Below are positions 43,181 through 52,431 of a stretch of DNA of 64,000 nucleotides, in pieces. The position numbers and the translations under genes are program-made. The stretch's first letter is position 1; every line of letters begins with the position of its first letter. The stretch is from Pontibacter coccineus (GTDB lineage: Bacteria > Bacteroidota > Bacteroidia > Cytophagales > Hymenobacteraceae). Where the stretch lies: assembly GCF_030546575.1 (NCBI RefSeq), contig NZ_JAUOTN010000002.1, positions 434,001 through 498,000 of the forward strand, given 5' to 3'. The notes below the pieces were generated by a model that saw only the letters and a list, made by a program, of their open reading frames with translations, was not told the DNA's origin and searched no databases.

Positions 43181-43875
43181 TGGAGTGGCTGAAAGAGCTC
43201 ATACATCAGCTGCATCCAGTCGATAAGAATGCCCCGGCTTTCTGGCGCAGGTATAGTGCCTCCTTAAAAGAGCAAGCACCGGGAAACACCCCGCTTGCCG
43301 AAGCCGAATTTGTGGTGTTCGATACAGAAACCACTGGCCTGGACCCACGCACCGACAAGGTGCTCTCCATCGGGGCAATCAAAGTGCGTGGTTTGCAGGT
43401 GCTCGTGCCGGAAACTTTCGAATGCCTGGTGCAGCAGGAAGGGGCTCCGTCTACCAAAAGCGCTGAGGTGCACGGTTTGCTTTCTAAAGAGCTTGAGTCA
43501 GGTATAGCGGAGCAGGAAGCTGTGGAGGAATTTGTCGGTTTTGTCGGAAACGCTGTTCTTGTCGGGCAGCATGTGGCTTTCGACATTGCCATGGTCAACC
43601 AGATGCTGAAGCGACAGGGTATAAAAGGCAAACTCCACAACCGCTCCGTCGACACCGCACACCTGGCCATCCGGCTGGAGCGCCGCCACGCCGACAGCCA
43701 TACCTTGAAAACCAGTGAGTATAGTTTAGACGCCCTTTGCGAAAGGTATAACCTGCCCACCGACGACCGCCACACCGCCTCCGGCGACGCCTTTGCCACC
43801 GCCTTGCTATTGCTCAAGCTGCTCTCGCTGGCGAAGAAGCGGGGGATAATGACTGTGGGGGAGTTGGTCAGGTAA
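43180..43875 (+). CDS. 3'-5' exonuclease (DNA polymerase III epsilon-like, DEDD)
   Basis: 231 residues. Exo I FVVFDTETTGLDP (Asp-Glu pair), Exo II VGQHVAFDIAMVNQML, and Exo III HTASGDAFATALLLLKL (His/Asp), the DEDDh set. The start codon overlaps the stop of the DUF294 gene (TAATG), so translation is coupled. The pairing of a CBS/DUF294 protein with this exonuclease is conserved in acetate-related loci of other bacteria; its role there is unknown. Confidence 0.92.
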   Translation: MEWLKELIHQLHPVDKNAPAFWRRYSASLKEQAPGNTPLAEAEFVVFDTETTGLDPRTDKVLSIGAIKVRGLQVLVPETFECLVQQEGAPSTKSAEVHGLLSKELESGIAEQEAVEEFVGFVGNAVLVGQHVAFDIAMVNQMLKRQGIKGKLHNRSVDTAHLAIRLERRHADSHTLKTSEYSLDALCERYNLPTDDRHTASGDAFATALLLLKLLSLAKKRGIMTVGELVR

Positions 43876-43907
43876 AGAATCAATAGAAGCATTAAAGCCG
43901 ACTCAGT

Positions 43908-44705
43908 ATGGAGAACGATTACAAATATTACTTGGACGTATTCTTTAATCGTATATTGGATTTGAGGCATTCAGCGTCGAGAATCAACACAGTTCTCAAA
44001 AGGGATGTTGAACTAGTTACTAGTAAAGATATAAAGTTTATTTCAGGCTCTGCTCTCATAATTAGTGACTGGACAGAGCCTACAGAAAGTGGTTGGGAGA
44101 TCAATTTTCATACTGGAGTTGCAAAAACAACCATAAAGGAAGACTATGGTGTCGAGGTAAATAGAATCATTTCAAGTGAGTGTTGTTTAGCTTATGCTCA
44201 GGCTTTCGAAGCACTAGAAAAGTATTTGAAGGACTGCGTCTACCGCAAAATGAAGGATGATACTTTGCTGGTGGAAATGATTAAGTGTGAAGAAAATATT
44301 ACAAGAGAAAGGATTCCAGGAGGAGATCAGCTTTTCAAATGGCTTACAAAAGCCTGTGGTGCCAAATTCAAAGAATCTTCACTAAAGAATAATAAGAATA
44401 TTAAGTTTAAGCAATTCTGGTCTGTGATTTCAGAGGTTCGTCATGCTATAACCCACTCTAGTTCTAAAGTAAGGATAACGAAGATAAAGAAGAGTGATTA
44501 TCACCTTGCGGTTTTTAAGCATCTTTTCAATTATACCGTTGTAGATGATAAGTTTTATCATGTTGAATTAGATTATAAAAGATTAGACAGGGTAATAAAG
44601 TACATAGCAGAGTTTGGATATCAAATTCACAAGTGTTTTAGTTTAAATGAGCCGACAGAGTCTGATAACCTCTCCGTTCAAGAAAACACTCTAAAATCAA
44701 CCTAA
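43908..44705 (+). CDS. Hypothetical AT-rich protein with possible HEPN motif
   Basis: 265 residues, no family I recognise with certainty. All-alpha appearance with many Lys. The segment SEVRHAITHSSSKVRI contains R178-x4-H183, the R-x4-6-H signature of HEPN ribonucleases, preceded by KFKQFWSVI in a helix, similar to HEPN proteins annotated as MAE_28990 or RiboL-PSP types. Base composition is markedly AT-rich compared with both neighbours, suggesting transfer. It sits alone between the exonuclease and a retropepsin-like gene; no antitoxin or nucleotidyltransferase partner is adjacent. A toxin or defence role is inference only. Confidence 0.6.
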   Translation: MENDYKYYLDVFFNRILDLRHSASRINTVLKRDVELVTSKDIKFISGSALIISDWTEPTESGWEINFHTGVAKTTIKEDYGVEVNRIISSECCLAYAQAFEALEKYLKDCVYRKMKDDTLLVEMIKCEENITRERIPGGDQLFKWLTKACGAKFKESSLKNNKNIKFKQFWSVISEVRHAITHSSSKVRITKIKKSDYHLAVFKHLFNYTVVDDKFYHVELDYKRLDRVIKYIAEFGYQIHKCFSLNEPTESDNLSVQENTLKST

Positions 44706-44710
44706 TCACT

Positions 44711-45532
44711 ATGAAAACACTCCTACTAAGCCTGTTTCTAAGTCTCGCTCTTGTTTCCGGAGCCAACGCCCAGGAAACGATTCCGCTGAAAGACTACTTC
44801 CGGGAACTGAAACAGGTAGATGTGACCGTACAGGGGCAAACGTATAATTTTCTGTTCGACACCGGCGGAGGCCAGACCTTTATTTCGCCCGAGGTGGCCA
44901 GGAAACTGGGTCGGACGGTGTATGGCCGTGGCACCGGCTACCGGATGAGAGGAGAGCAATTCAGCTATCAGAAAATGGACTCAGTTGCATTACAGGTAGC
45001 CGATGTCTCTTTTCCTGTTGCCACGGTGGGCGTCTGGGACGTTATGAGCGTACTGCCTAAGGAGCTTCCCAAAGTGGATGGGGTGCTCTCCCTCAAAACC
45101 TTTCGGGACAAAGTGCTCACCATTGACGTAGCCGCCAATCGGCTGACGCTGGAGACTACAGCCTCACTCAGAAGGCAGCGTAGCAGGCTTACTCCCATAA
45201 AAAGCCGGTTTGCGAGCGGACTGGACGGGAGCGAGCTGACTATTCTTCTGGAAGTTCCACGCAAGGGGCACTCCTACTGGTTTCTTTTCGACACAGGCAA
45301 TATCAGGGAACTGCTCCTGTCGCACCACACGGCCGCAGAGTGGGGGCTGCAGGATGACACCACCTCGCAGCGCATCGCCCTTAACCCCATCGCGATACAG
45401 CTAGGCAACCGGAAGTTGGTGAGCCCGGCGGCAGCCGAAAGCATCCTGTACGACGGCGTGCTTAATTATGGGATGATCAGGCAGGGCAGGTTCACGATTG
45501 ACTTTAAGACCAAAGAGGTATGGATGCACTAA
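44711..45532 (+). CDS. Secreted retropepsin-like aspartyl protease
   Basis: 273 residues with a signal peptide (LLLSLFLSLALVSGANA). Two aspartyl protease half-sites are visible: YNFLFDTGGGQTFISPEVAR (about residues 39-58) and SYWFLFDTGNIRELLLSHHT (about 190-209), giving a double-domain pepsin-like arrangement within one chain. Periplasmic or exported; the family processes or trims proteins. Starts 5 bp after the AT-rich gene, yet has normal base composition, so a shared transcript is possible though the origin differs. Confidence 0.8.
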   Translation: MKTLLLSLFLSLALVSGANAQETIPLKDYFRELKQVDVTVQGQTYNFLFDTGGGQTFISPEVARKLGRTVYGRGTGYRMRGEQFSYQKMDSVALQVADVSFPVATVGVWDVMSVLPKELPKVDGVLSLKTFRDKVLTIDVAANRLTLETTASLRRQRSRLTPIKSRFASGLDGSELTILLEVPRKGHSYWFLFDTGNIRELLLSHHTAAEWGLQDDTTSQRIALNPIAIQLGNRKLVSPAAAESILYDGVLNYGMIRQGRFTIDFKTKEVWMH

Positions 45533-45621
45533 TACTGCTGCTTTCTGTGCCTATTGTGTATATTGCCTAATCCCAGCATCGTCTACACCAGTTTAACTAA
45601 CGATTAAATAACCCTGAACTT

Positions 45622-45825
45622 ATGAAAAAATACCTTCTAGTCTTCGCCCTTGGCGCTTTCCTGATGGCTGGCTGTAACAGCACGCCCGACACCGAGGAAA
45701 CAACCATCACCAAACCCGAACCTGATACGGCACCCGCCGATACAGCCGGAGCGGAAATAGACAATACCAGAGTAGAAATAGAAGAGGCTGCTGCCGAAGT
45801 AGACTCCTTGTTGAACGAAATTTAA
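45622..45825 (+). CDS. Small acidic lipoprotein
   Basis: 67 residues. Lipoprotein signal YLLVFALGAFLMAGC with Cys at residue 18, followed by a Thr/Pro/Glu-rich disordered tail ending in EEAAAEVDSLLNEI. No domain. It precedes the secreted coiled-coil gene by 13 bp, so they probably form a two-gene unit. Confidence 0.75.
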   Translation: MKKYLLVFALGAFLMAGCNSTPDTEETTITKPEPDTAPADTAGAEIDNTRVEIEEAAAEVDSLLNEI

Positions 45826-45838
45826 GGGATAGCACAGC

Positions 45839-46435
45839 ATGAAAAAGCATATCATCAGAACCATCGGACTGAGCGTTGCGCTTGGCCTGACAATAGCCGT
45901 TACAGAATCGGCAGTGGCCCAGCAAGGCAACGGCAACACCAACAAGCAAGCTACTGAATCCAGCGAAGAGCAGGAGGCACGTGAGAAAAACCAGAACGCC
46001 AAAGGCAATAAGGATCACCAGAAAAACAACAAGCTTGAGGAAAAGCAGGAGCGAGCCCAGCGCGATCGTGCCCAAGCCCAGGGAAAGCAAGACAAGCAGC
46101 CAGCCGATGACGCAGGCAAAGGCAACGCTTACGGCCAGGACAAAGGCGAGATGAGCGGCCGTGAGTTTGGGCAGAACCGAGCGGCAGAAGCCCGTATGAC
46201 GGGTGAGGAAAGAAAGGCCCGTCTGGTGACGACAGTTGATGAAGGAGACAGCAAGGTCAAAGAAGCAAGAGACCGTATTGCGAAGGCAAAGGACGAACTG
46301 GAAAAAAACAGAAAATCCGGAAAGATGTCGGATGCTGAACTAAATGAAAGAAGAGCTGCCATTGAGCGGGCCGAAAACGCAGTACGTGTGCTCGAGGAGC
46401 GGGTGAATGCCGGCAGAGCCAGATTACAGCGATAA
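45839..46435 (+). CDS. Secreted charged coiled-coil protein
   Basis: 198 residues. Signal peptide ends at AVAQ; the mature chain is hydrophilic (Gln/Asn/Lys/Glu-rich, residues 30-110) and then a long predicted coiled coil (KVKEARDRIAKAKDELEKNR, AAIERAENAVRVLEERVNAG). No cysteine or catalytic motif. Probably a periplasmic structural or stress protein. Followed by a strong terminator. Confidence 0.72.
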   Translation: MKKHIIRTIGLSVALGLTIAVTESAVAQQGNGNTNKQATESSEEQEAREKNQNAKGNKDHQKNNKLEEKQERAQRDRAQAQGKQDKQPADDAGKGNAYGQDKGEMSGREFGQNRAAEARMTGEERKARLVTTVDEGDSKVKEARDRIAKAKDELEKNRKSGKMSDAELNERRAAIERAENAVRVLEERVNAGRARLQR

Positions 46436-46459
46436 GATAAACACGCCTATACCTGTTTG

Positions 46460-46506
46460 GCCTGCAACAGCTGCGCGTTATAAACCCGGCTGTTGCAGGC
46501 TTTTTT
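46460..46506 (+). terminator. Rho-independent terminator
   Basis: GCCTGCAACAGC (46460-46471) and exact complement (46489-46500), 17-nt loop, then TTTTTT. A motif copy (CTATACCTG) lies directly before the left arm. Confidence 0.92.
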
Positions 46507-46588
46507 GTAAAGGAGGCTGATTGTTTTCAAAATGAATTTACCTATACCTTATCTTTGCCCGGAACTAGATTTCAAACAAACTTAACAT

Positions 46589-46969
46589 ATGTCCAGAAAA
46601 GCTTTTAATGCCGAGGGAGCGGTAGCCGTAGGCCCTTATTCCCATGCAGTAGAATCAGGAGAGCTGGTTTTCCTGTCCGGCCAGACCCCGATTGACTCCA
46701 GCACAGGCAAGCTGGTGCAGGGCGATATTGCCGCGCAGACAGAGCAGTGCTTCCAAAACCTGTTTCAGGTGCTCAGCGCCGCTGGCCTAAGCCCTGATGA
46801 TGTGGTGAAGGTAAACGTCTTCCTGACCGATATGGCCAATTTTGAAGCGATGAACAAGGTATACGCCAGCGAGTTTGCTACGCCATACCCTGCCCGTACA
46901 ACCATCGGGGTGGCGTCGCTTCCGTTGGGCGCGCAGGTGGAGATAGAGATGATCGCCAAAAGGAAATAG
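46589..46969 (+). CDS. RidA family enamine/imine deaminase
   Basis: 126 residues, the full family length. Conserved GPYSHAVESGELVFLSGQTP near the start, PARTTIGVASLPLGAQVEIE with the active-site Arg, and the closing Glu. RidA hydrolyses reactive 2-aminoacrylate and related imines formed by PLP enzymes, protecting enzymes such as IlvE, whose gene is about 6 kb downstream. Cytoplasmic trimer. The next gene begins 1 bp after the stop. Confidence 0.95.
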   Translation: MSRKAFNAEGAVAVGPYSHAVESGELVFLSGQTPIDSSTGKLVQGDIAAQTEQCFQNLFQVLSAAGLSPDDVVKVNVFLTDMANFEAMNKVYASEFATPYPARTTIGVASLPLGAQVEIEMIAKRK

Positions 46970-46970
46970 T

Positions 46971-47531
46971 ATGATGGTGGACGAAAAACACAACCCCTGG
47001 ACCACCCTGTCCAGCAAGGAGATTTACCAGAACCCCTGGATTAAAGTGCGCGAAGACCAGGTGCTCAACCCCAATGGCGGCGAGGGCATCTATGGTGTGG
47101 TGAGCATGAAGAACAAGGCCATCGGCATCATCCCTATCGATGACGAGGGTTATACCTACCTGGTGGGGCAGTACCGCTACCCGCTCAACGAGTACAGCTG
47201 GGAGATACCCATGGGCGGCGGCCTGATCGAGAACGACATCCTGGCTTCGGCGAAGCGCGAGCTGCAGGAGGAAACCGGTTTTACAGCCGAAAAATGGACC
47301 AACATTGCCCGTCTGCATACCTCCAATTCCGTGACAGACGAGGAGGGTTTTGTTTTCCTGGCACAGGAACTAAAGGCCGGCGAAACCGCTTTTGAAGAAA
47401 CGGAGGTGCTTCATATCCGGCGCGTGGCCTTTGAGGAGGCCGTGCGCATGGTCATGGACAACGAAATTACCGACGCCATCAGCGTGGCAGGTATACTCAA
47501 AGCGGCCATTTTGCTGCAGCAGGACAAGTAA
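46971..47531 (+). CDS. NUDIX hydrolase
   Basis: 186 residues. The NUDIX core is visible as MGGGLIENDILASAKRELQE then ETGF (about residues 81-104), with the catalytic REL-EE set intact although the upstream Glu of the box is replaced. The N-terminal WTTLSSKEIYQNPWIKVRED and TYLVGQYRYPLNEYSWEIPM resemble ADP-ribose pyrophosphatase-type NUDIX enzymes. Soluble. Directly follows ridA with no spacer, so likely co-transcribed. Confidence 0.9.
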   Translation: MMVDEKHNPWTTLSSKEIYQNPWIKVREDQVLNPNGGEGIYGVVSMKNKAIGIIPIDDEGYTYLVGQYRYPLNEYSWEIPMGGGLIENDILASAKRELQEETGFTAEKWTNIARLHTSNSVTDEEGFVFLAQELKAGETAFEETEVLHIRRVAFEEAVRMVMDNEITDAISVAGILKAAILLQQDK

Positions 47532-47599
47532 GCGGGCAAAGCCCGTTGGCCGGATCGCCCCTGATTGATAACTGGTGGATTATTCTTACATTTGAAGGC

Positions 47600-48373
47600 A
47601 TGAAAGCGCTTAAATACCTGTCCCATCGCATTTATACCACCTGGTGTGTCACCTGGTTTATGATGCCTTTTGTGGTCACGTATCCGTTTCAGGCAGTGCT
47701 TATACGCAAACAGCGCTGGTACCCGCACGTGCATGGCATCAACCGCTTCTGGTCCTCGTCGGCCTTGCGCATGTTCCTGGCACCGCTGCAGGTGGAGTGG
47801 CGCATGCGCTTCGACCGCAGAAAGCAGTATATTTTCACGCCGAACCACAGCTCATACCTCGATATTCCGCTGGTACTGCATGCCATCCCGGGTTTTATTA
47901 ACTTTGTCGGGAAGAGCTCGCTCACCAAAGTACCGCTCTGGGGCAAGGTATACGAAAAGCTATACATTGCCGTGGACCGCAAAAGCGCCATCAGCAGTGC
48001 CAAGAGTTACATTCAGTCGGTGCGTACGCTGGAGCAGGGCCGCAACCTGGTGATCTTTCCGGAAGGCACGATACCGCCCACGGCCGGAGAGGAACTGCTG
48101 GCCTTTAAAGACGGTCCTTTCCGTCTGGCGATCGAGAAACAGTTGCCGGTGGTGCCGGTGACCATGCCCTATAACCACAAGTTTCTGCCCGACCTGGACG
48201 GCAAGCTGAAAGTGCGCTGGCATCCGCTCAAGATCATCATGCACGAGCCGATCGAAACCAAAGGCATGACGCTGCAGGACCTGCCAGCCCTGAAAGAGCA
48301 AGTATTTAATATCATTCAAGAAGAACTTAAGAAACATAACACAATCGATGTCAACCGATATACAAACCATTAG
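47600..48373 (+). CDS. 1-acyl-sn-glycerol-3-phosphate acyltransferase (PlsC-like)
   Basis: 257 residues from ATG 47600 (MKALKYLSHRIYTTWCVTWF), chosen because the upstream 18 codons lack similarity. N-terminal membrane helix, catalytic motif TPNHSSYLDIP (H-x4-D, about residues 81-91), FVGKSSLTKVPLWG, and FPEGT (about residue 153). It adds an acyl chain to lysophosphatidate in phospholipid synthesis at the inner membrane. The 3' end overlaps gatC by 26 bp. Confidence 0.92.
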   Translation: MKALKYLSHRIYTTWCVTWFMMPFVVTYPFQAVLIRKQRWYPHVHGINRFWSSSALRMFLAPLQVEWRMRFDRRKQYIFTPNHSSYLDIPLVLHAIPGFINFVGKSSLTKVPLWGKVYEKLYIAVDRKSAISSAKSYIQSVRTLEQGRNLVIFPEGTIPPTAGEELLAFKDGPFRLAIEKQLPVVPVTMPYNHKFLPDLDGKLKVRWHPLKIIMHEPIETKGMTLQDLPALKEQVFNIIQEELKKHNTIDVNRYTNH

Positions 48374-48635
48374 AAAGATTGCGCACCTGGCTAGGCTGGA
48401 GTTTAACGAGGAGAAAGAGCAGGAGATGCTGCAGGACCTGAACAAGATCCTGAATTGGGTGGACCAGCTCCGTGAACTCGACACCGAAAGCGTGGAGCCC
48501 CTCATTCACATGTCAGAAGAAGTCAACGTGATGCGCGAAGACCTGGCACAGAACACCGTATCGCACGACGAAGCGCTGAAAAACGCACCAAAGAAAGACT
48601 CCGATTATTTCAGAGTGCCGAAAGTGCTCGAATAG
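48348..48635 (+). CDS. gatC: Aspartyl/glutamyl-tRNA amidotransferase subunit C
   Basis: 95 residues, full length. Typical start TIRKIAHLARLEFNEEKEQE, then LNKILNWVDQLRELDTESVE PLIH and VMREDLAQNTVSHDEAL with a C-terminal YFRVPKVLE. GatC wraps around GatA in the GatCAB complex that amidates misacylated Glu-tRNA(Gln) or Asp-tRNA(Asn). gatA and gatB are not in the window. Translationally coupled to the PlsC gene by overlap. Confidence 0.93.
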   Translation: MSTDIQTIRKIAHLARLEFNEEKEQEMLQDLNKILNWVDQLRELDTESVEPLIHMSEEVNVMREDLAQNTVSHDEALKNAPKKDSDYFRVPKVLE

Positions 48636-48650
48636 TCTGTCGGCTTGTCT

Positions 48651-51600
48651 ATGAACAAAATCAAGTTTTGGAACAGTTGGGATGCGGACACCAGGTATCC
48701 CTTTCTGTTTTTGCTGATCGTGGCTGCGCTGGCGCTCATGCTGGGGGTATACCATTACTTCACCGGCGAGAGCAGTTTCCTGGCCTGGGATAAGCTGCCT
48801 GAGTTGCAGGTGGTGCAGGTGCCGGTACACGAGTTTTCGCGGCTGCTGGAGTCCTTTACCCTGTATGCCGACGGCTACCTGCTCACGGAACAGTATGATG
48901 TGGCGATGCCCGTCCTGAATAAAATCGCTGCAGTGGGTCTGATGCTGTTACTGGCTCTCTGCCTGGCTTTCTATACCGCGGCGATCACCACCATGAAGCG
49001 CATCCCTTACTTTGCAGGTATGCTGCTGCTCATGATGCTGCTGGCCTCTTTTAACCTGGATCTGCTTGGCGTGATCGGCAACAGTACCGGACAGGCCACA
49101 TTGCTGGTGTCGATCGTGCTTTTTGCCTTAGCCAGCTATGCTTTTCAAGCGTTTTACCAGCAGGTTTCCTTTACTGTGCGGGTCATGGTGATGATTGCGC
49201 TGGTCAGTTTGCTGGGGGCCTTTATTTACACGGAGTCCGACTTCACGCCGTTACTGACCACCTTGCACCTGGCCAATTACAGCTCGTTGGCGCTCATCGT
49301 GGCTTCCCTGCTTTTTATGATCTGGGTGGGCTACGAAAACATCAATGCCCTTCTTTGGATCAACACACAGGCCGCTAAGCCAGAGCGTCGTTTCAGCGTA
49401 TGGCAGTTTGTGCTGGTCAGTGTGCTATACCTGGTGAACCTGGTGCTGCTATACCTGCGCCACGTCGGCTACTTAAAAGGAGACTTTTTTTACATCAATG
49501 CCTTCGTTATCCTGCTGTTCTCGGCGATAGCCGGGTTTTGGGGCATGCGCCAGCGCGAAGCCCTGTACGGCAGACTTTTCCCCTTTAAGCCTACCGGCGC
49601 CATCATCTACCTGGTGTTTGCCACCATCACTTTCCTGAGCATCGGCTACGCCTATGCCACCGCCAACGATTCCGCTATTTCCGTCTTCCACAACCTGATC
49701 GTCTACACGCACCTGGCCTTCGGGACCTTCTTTTTTGTGTATGTGATGGTGAATTTTGGGGGGCTGATCCAACAGCGGCTGGCCGTTTACAAAGTCGTAT
49801 ACCAACCCAAGCGGCTGCCCGTGTATACTATTTACACGATGGGAGCCATTCTGTTGGCCATCCTGGTGATGCGCACTCAGTTCAGGGTCTATTTCAATGC
49901 CTATGCCGGCTACTACAGCTACCTCGGCGACCTGTACCAGGGGTCTGAAAATGATATACTGGCAGAGCGTTTCTACCAAGAGAGCGATCTCTTTGACTCG
50001 CATAACACGAAGGCCAGCTTCAGCTTGTCGGCTATGTACCGTGCCCAGAACGAGCGTAACAAGGAGATTTTAACGCTGCAGGAAGCACTGGAGCGGAGCC
50101 CGAACCCGAAGCTCTATATCCGATTGGCCAACCTGTATGATCGCAAGCAGTACTTTTTCGAAAAGCTGTATGTGCTGCAGCAGGGGGCAGAGGCCTTTCC
50201 GAAAAATGGAGAGATCTACAACAACCTGGCGCTACTATACGCACAGACCAGCGTGCACGACAGCGTAGCCTACTACTTTGATCTTGCCCAGCAGTACGCG
50301 GAAAACCAGGATGTGGTGCGCAGCAACCGCATGGCCTATTACACCCGCCAGGCCATGCCGGAAGAGGCCAAGGAGCTGCTAACTGAAATCCGCTCTGCCA
50401 AATACAAGCCGCTGCGCAGCAACATGGCGGCCCTTAACCAGTTGCTGGGTCGTGCTTCCGATATCAAAGAGGACGATTTTGTGCCGGACTCGCTGGAGCA
50501 GGTGGAGGACCTGACCCTATTCTACAACAAAACCATTTCCAGTGTAAACAAAGGCGATACATCGCTGTTGAAACCCATTAACCGCTACCTGGCCTCACAG
50601 GAAAACAGGCTCTTTATGGAGGACCTGCTATACCTGAAAGGGCTGGTGCACCACTACGACGGCAGGCCGAAGGAGGCGCGCAGCGTGGTGGAGAACCTGG
50701 CACTGGCTGCGGGAGAGCGCAGTGGCTACTACTACAATGCCCTGGGGCACTGGATGATGGAAGAGGAAAACTACGGCATCGCCGCCCATTATTTCAAAGA
50801 GGCCAAAGACAGGGGCTTTACGCAGGCTTTCCTGTCGCATGCCTACGCACTGGCCCTCAACCACCAGTCTGATGAGGCGGTGGTGGCGCTGGGCGATGTA
50901 GCCTTTACAGAGTTGGAGTCGGCGGTTACGGTGGCGCAGTCGCTGGAGGAGGTGCTGGAGCAGGCCCCGTCCACCATTATTACAAAAGCCCCGGACCGTG
51001 ACAAGGTACAGTACCTGATCGCCTACCTGCCTGACCTGCTGCCTGCAGATGTGGAACGCATTGTGAAGAGTGTGCAGGAAAAGGACCTTCGTCGGGAGGC
51101 GCTGGTGGCCAAGGTAGACTACTACATGGGAAAACGGCAGTGGAAGCTGGCCAACGAAGCCATAAAAGAGGCAGCTACTGAACTGCAGCCGGAAGGTGAA
51201 CTTCGCTCTAAGCTCAACCTGCAGCAAATGCGCCTGTGGCTCAACACCAAGAACCAGGAGGTGCTGGTGAAGCGGATGGACAACCTATACCTGACGCCGA
51301 AGGACAAGCGGCACAAACTGTACTTCCGGGCGAGAATAGCTGAAATCAAAGGCCGTGACCGCGAAGCCGCCGAACGCTACAGCCAGGCACTGAAGATGCT
51401 GCTGTTCGATGAAAATGTGGTAGCGGATGCCGCCGCTTTCTATGCCCGGTATAGCCCGGGCGAGATGCAGGCTTATGACATCCTGCTGGACGGGATCACC
51501 TATAATCCATACTCTATTAAACTGTACAAAGCCTATGCGCTTGAGAGCCTAAACAGGGGACTTGTCAATTACGCAGACGAGGCGCTTGTTTCGCTGCAGA

Positions 51601-51695
51601 GCTTGCTTCCTGCTTCGGAATATAGTACTTTTAAAGAGAAATTTGATAAACAGCGCCGTGCTAAAGAGGCAGAGGCGGACCAATGGCAACTCTAA
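48651..51695 (+). CDS. Large polytopic membrane protein with TPR repeats, hypothetical
   Basis: 1014 residues from ATG 48651 (a TTG two codons earlier is also possible). The first 420 residues contain about 11 transmembrane helices ([38 protein letters not shown]); the rest is helical TPR-like repeats ([60 protein letters not shown]) through to a basic end. No catalytic motif. Possibly a membrane assembly or scaffold protein. It follows gatC and directly precedes an ABC ATPase by 10 bp. Confidence 0.78.
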   Translation: MNKIKFWNSWDADTRYPFLFLLIVAALALMLGVYHYFTGESSFLAWDKLPELQVVQVPVHEFSRLLESFTLYADGYLLTEQYDVAMPVLNKIAAVGLMLLLALCLAFYTAAITTMKRIPYFAGMLLLMMLLASFNLDLLGVIGNSTGQATLLVSIVLFALASYAFQAFYQQVSFTVRVMVMIALVSLLGAFIYTESDFTPLLTTLHLANYSSLALIVASLLFMIWVGYENINALLWINTQAAKPERRFSVWQFVLVSVLYLVNLVLLYLRHVGYLKGDFFYINAFVILLFSAIAGFWGMRQREALYGRLFPFKPTGAIIYLVFATITFLSIGYAYATANDSAISVFHNLIVYTHLAFGTFFFVYVMVNFGGLIQQRLAVYKVVYQPKRLPVYTIYTMGAILLAILVMRTQFRVYFNAYAGYYSYLGDLYQGSENDILAERFYQESDLFDSHNTKASFSLSAMYRAQNERNKEILTLQEALERSPNPKLYIRLANLYDRKQYFFEKLYVLQQGAEAFPKNGEIYNNLALLYAQTSVHDSVAYYFDLAQQYAENQDVVRSNRMAYYTRQAMPEEAKELLTEIRSAKYKPLRSNMAALNQLLGRASDIKEDDFVPDSLEQVEDLTLFYNKTISSVNKGDTSLLKPINRYLASQENRLFMEDLLYLKGLVHHYDGRPKEARSVVENLALAAGERSGYYYNALGHWMMEEENYGIAAHYFKEAKDRGFTQAFLSHAYALALNHQSDEAVVALGDVAFTELESAVTVAQSLEEVLEQAPSTIITKAPDRDKVQYLIAYLPDLLPADVERIVKSVQEKDLRREALVAKVDYYMGKRQWKLANEAIKEAATELQPEGELRSKLNLQQMRLWLNTKNQEVLVKRMDNLYLTPKDKRHKLYFRARIAEIKGRDREAAERYSQALKMLLFDENVVADAAAFYARYSPGEMQAYDILLDGITYNPYSIKLYKAYALESLNRGLVNYADEALVSLQSLLPASEYSTFKEKFDKQRRAKEAEADQWQL

Positions 51696-51705
51696 AACAG
51701 GTTCT

Positions 51706-52428
51706 ATGAGCACCATCATCGAGACACACGATATTTCGAAGGTATACCGCATGGGTAGCGAAACGATTCATGCACTTAAGTCTGTGTCTATCCGGATCGA
51801 GCGGGGAGAGTATGTGGCGTTTATGGGGCCATCCGGTTCCGGAAAGTCAACGCTCATGAACATCATCGGATGCCTGGACACACCCTCCGGAGGACAGTAC
51901 GTGCTCAACGGGAACGATGTGAGCAACATGACCGACAACGAGCTGGCGGAGGTGCGCAACAAGGAGATCGGTTTTGTGTTCCAGACCTTTAACCTGCTGC
52001 CGCGCCAGAGTTCACTCGAAAACGTAGCCCTGCCCCTGATCTATGCCGGGTATAACAAATCGACGCGTGAGGAAAAGGCGCAGAAAGCGCTGGAGAGTGT
52101 AGGCCTGGGTAACCGTGGCAAGCATAAACCAAACGAACTGTCGGGTGGTCAGCGCCAGCGTGTGGCCATTGCCCGCGCGCTGATCAACAACCCCAGCATC
52201 ATCCTGGCCGACGAACCCACCGGTAACCTCGATACCAAAACCTCTTACGAGATCATGGAGCTGTTCGAGAACCTGCACGCCAAAGGCAACACCATCATCA
52301 TGGTGACGCACGAAGAGGACATCGCCAAGTACGCTCACCGCATTGTGCGCCTCCGCGACGGATTAGTGGAAACAGACGAGATGAACCAGGATGTTACTTC
52401 GCATGCGAACATGAACGCAGCGCACTAG
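51706..52428 (+). CDS. ABC transporter ATP-binding protein (MacB/LolD type)
   Basis: 240 residues from ATG 51706; an upstream 48-codon extension overlaps the TPR gene and is not ABC-like. Walker [19 protein letters not shown]-loop [20 protein letters not shown], signature [15 protein letters not shown] and Walker [13 protein letters not shown]. The subfamily energises lipoprotein release or macrolide/peptide efflux with FtsX-like permeases. No permease gene is adjacent, so the partner must be elsewhere, or the upstream membrane protein is part of the system (no evidence). Confidence 0.93.
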   Translation: MSTIIETHDISKVYRMGSETIHALKSVSIRIERGEYVAFMGPSGSGKSTLMNIIGCLDTPSGGQYVLNGNDVSNMTDNELAEVRNKEIGFVFQTFNLLPRQSSLENVALPLIYAGYNKSTREEKAQKALESVGLGNRGKHKPNELSGGQRQRVAIARALINNPSIILADEPTGNLDTKTSYEIMELFENLHAKGNTIIMVTHEEDIAKYAHRIVRLRDGLVETDEMNQDVTSHANMNAAH

Positions 52429-52431
52429 CTC

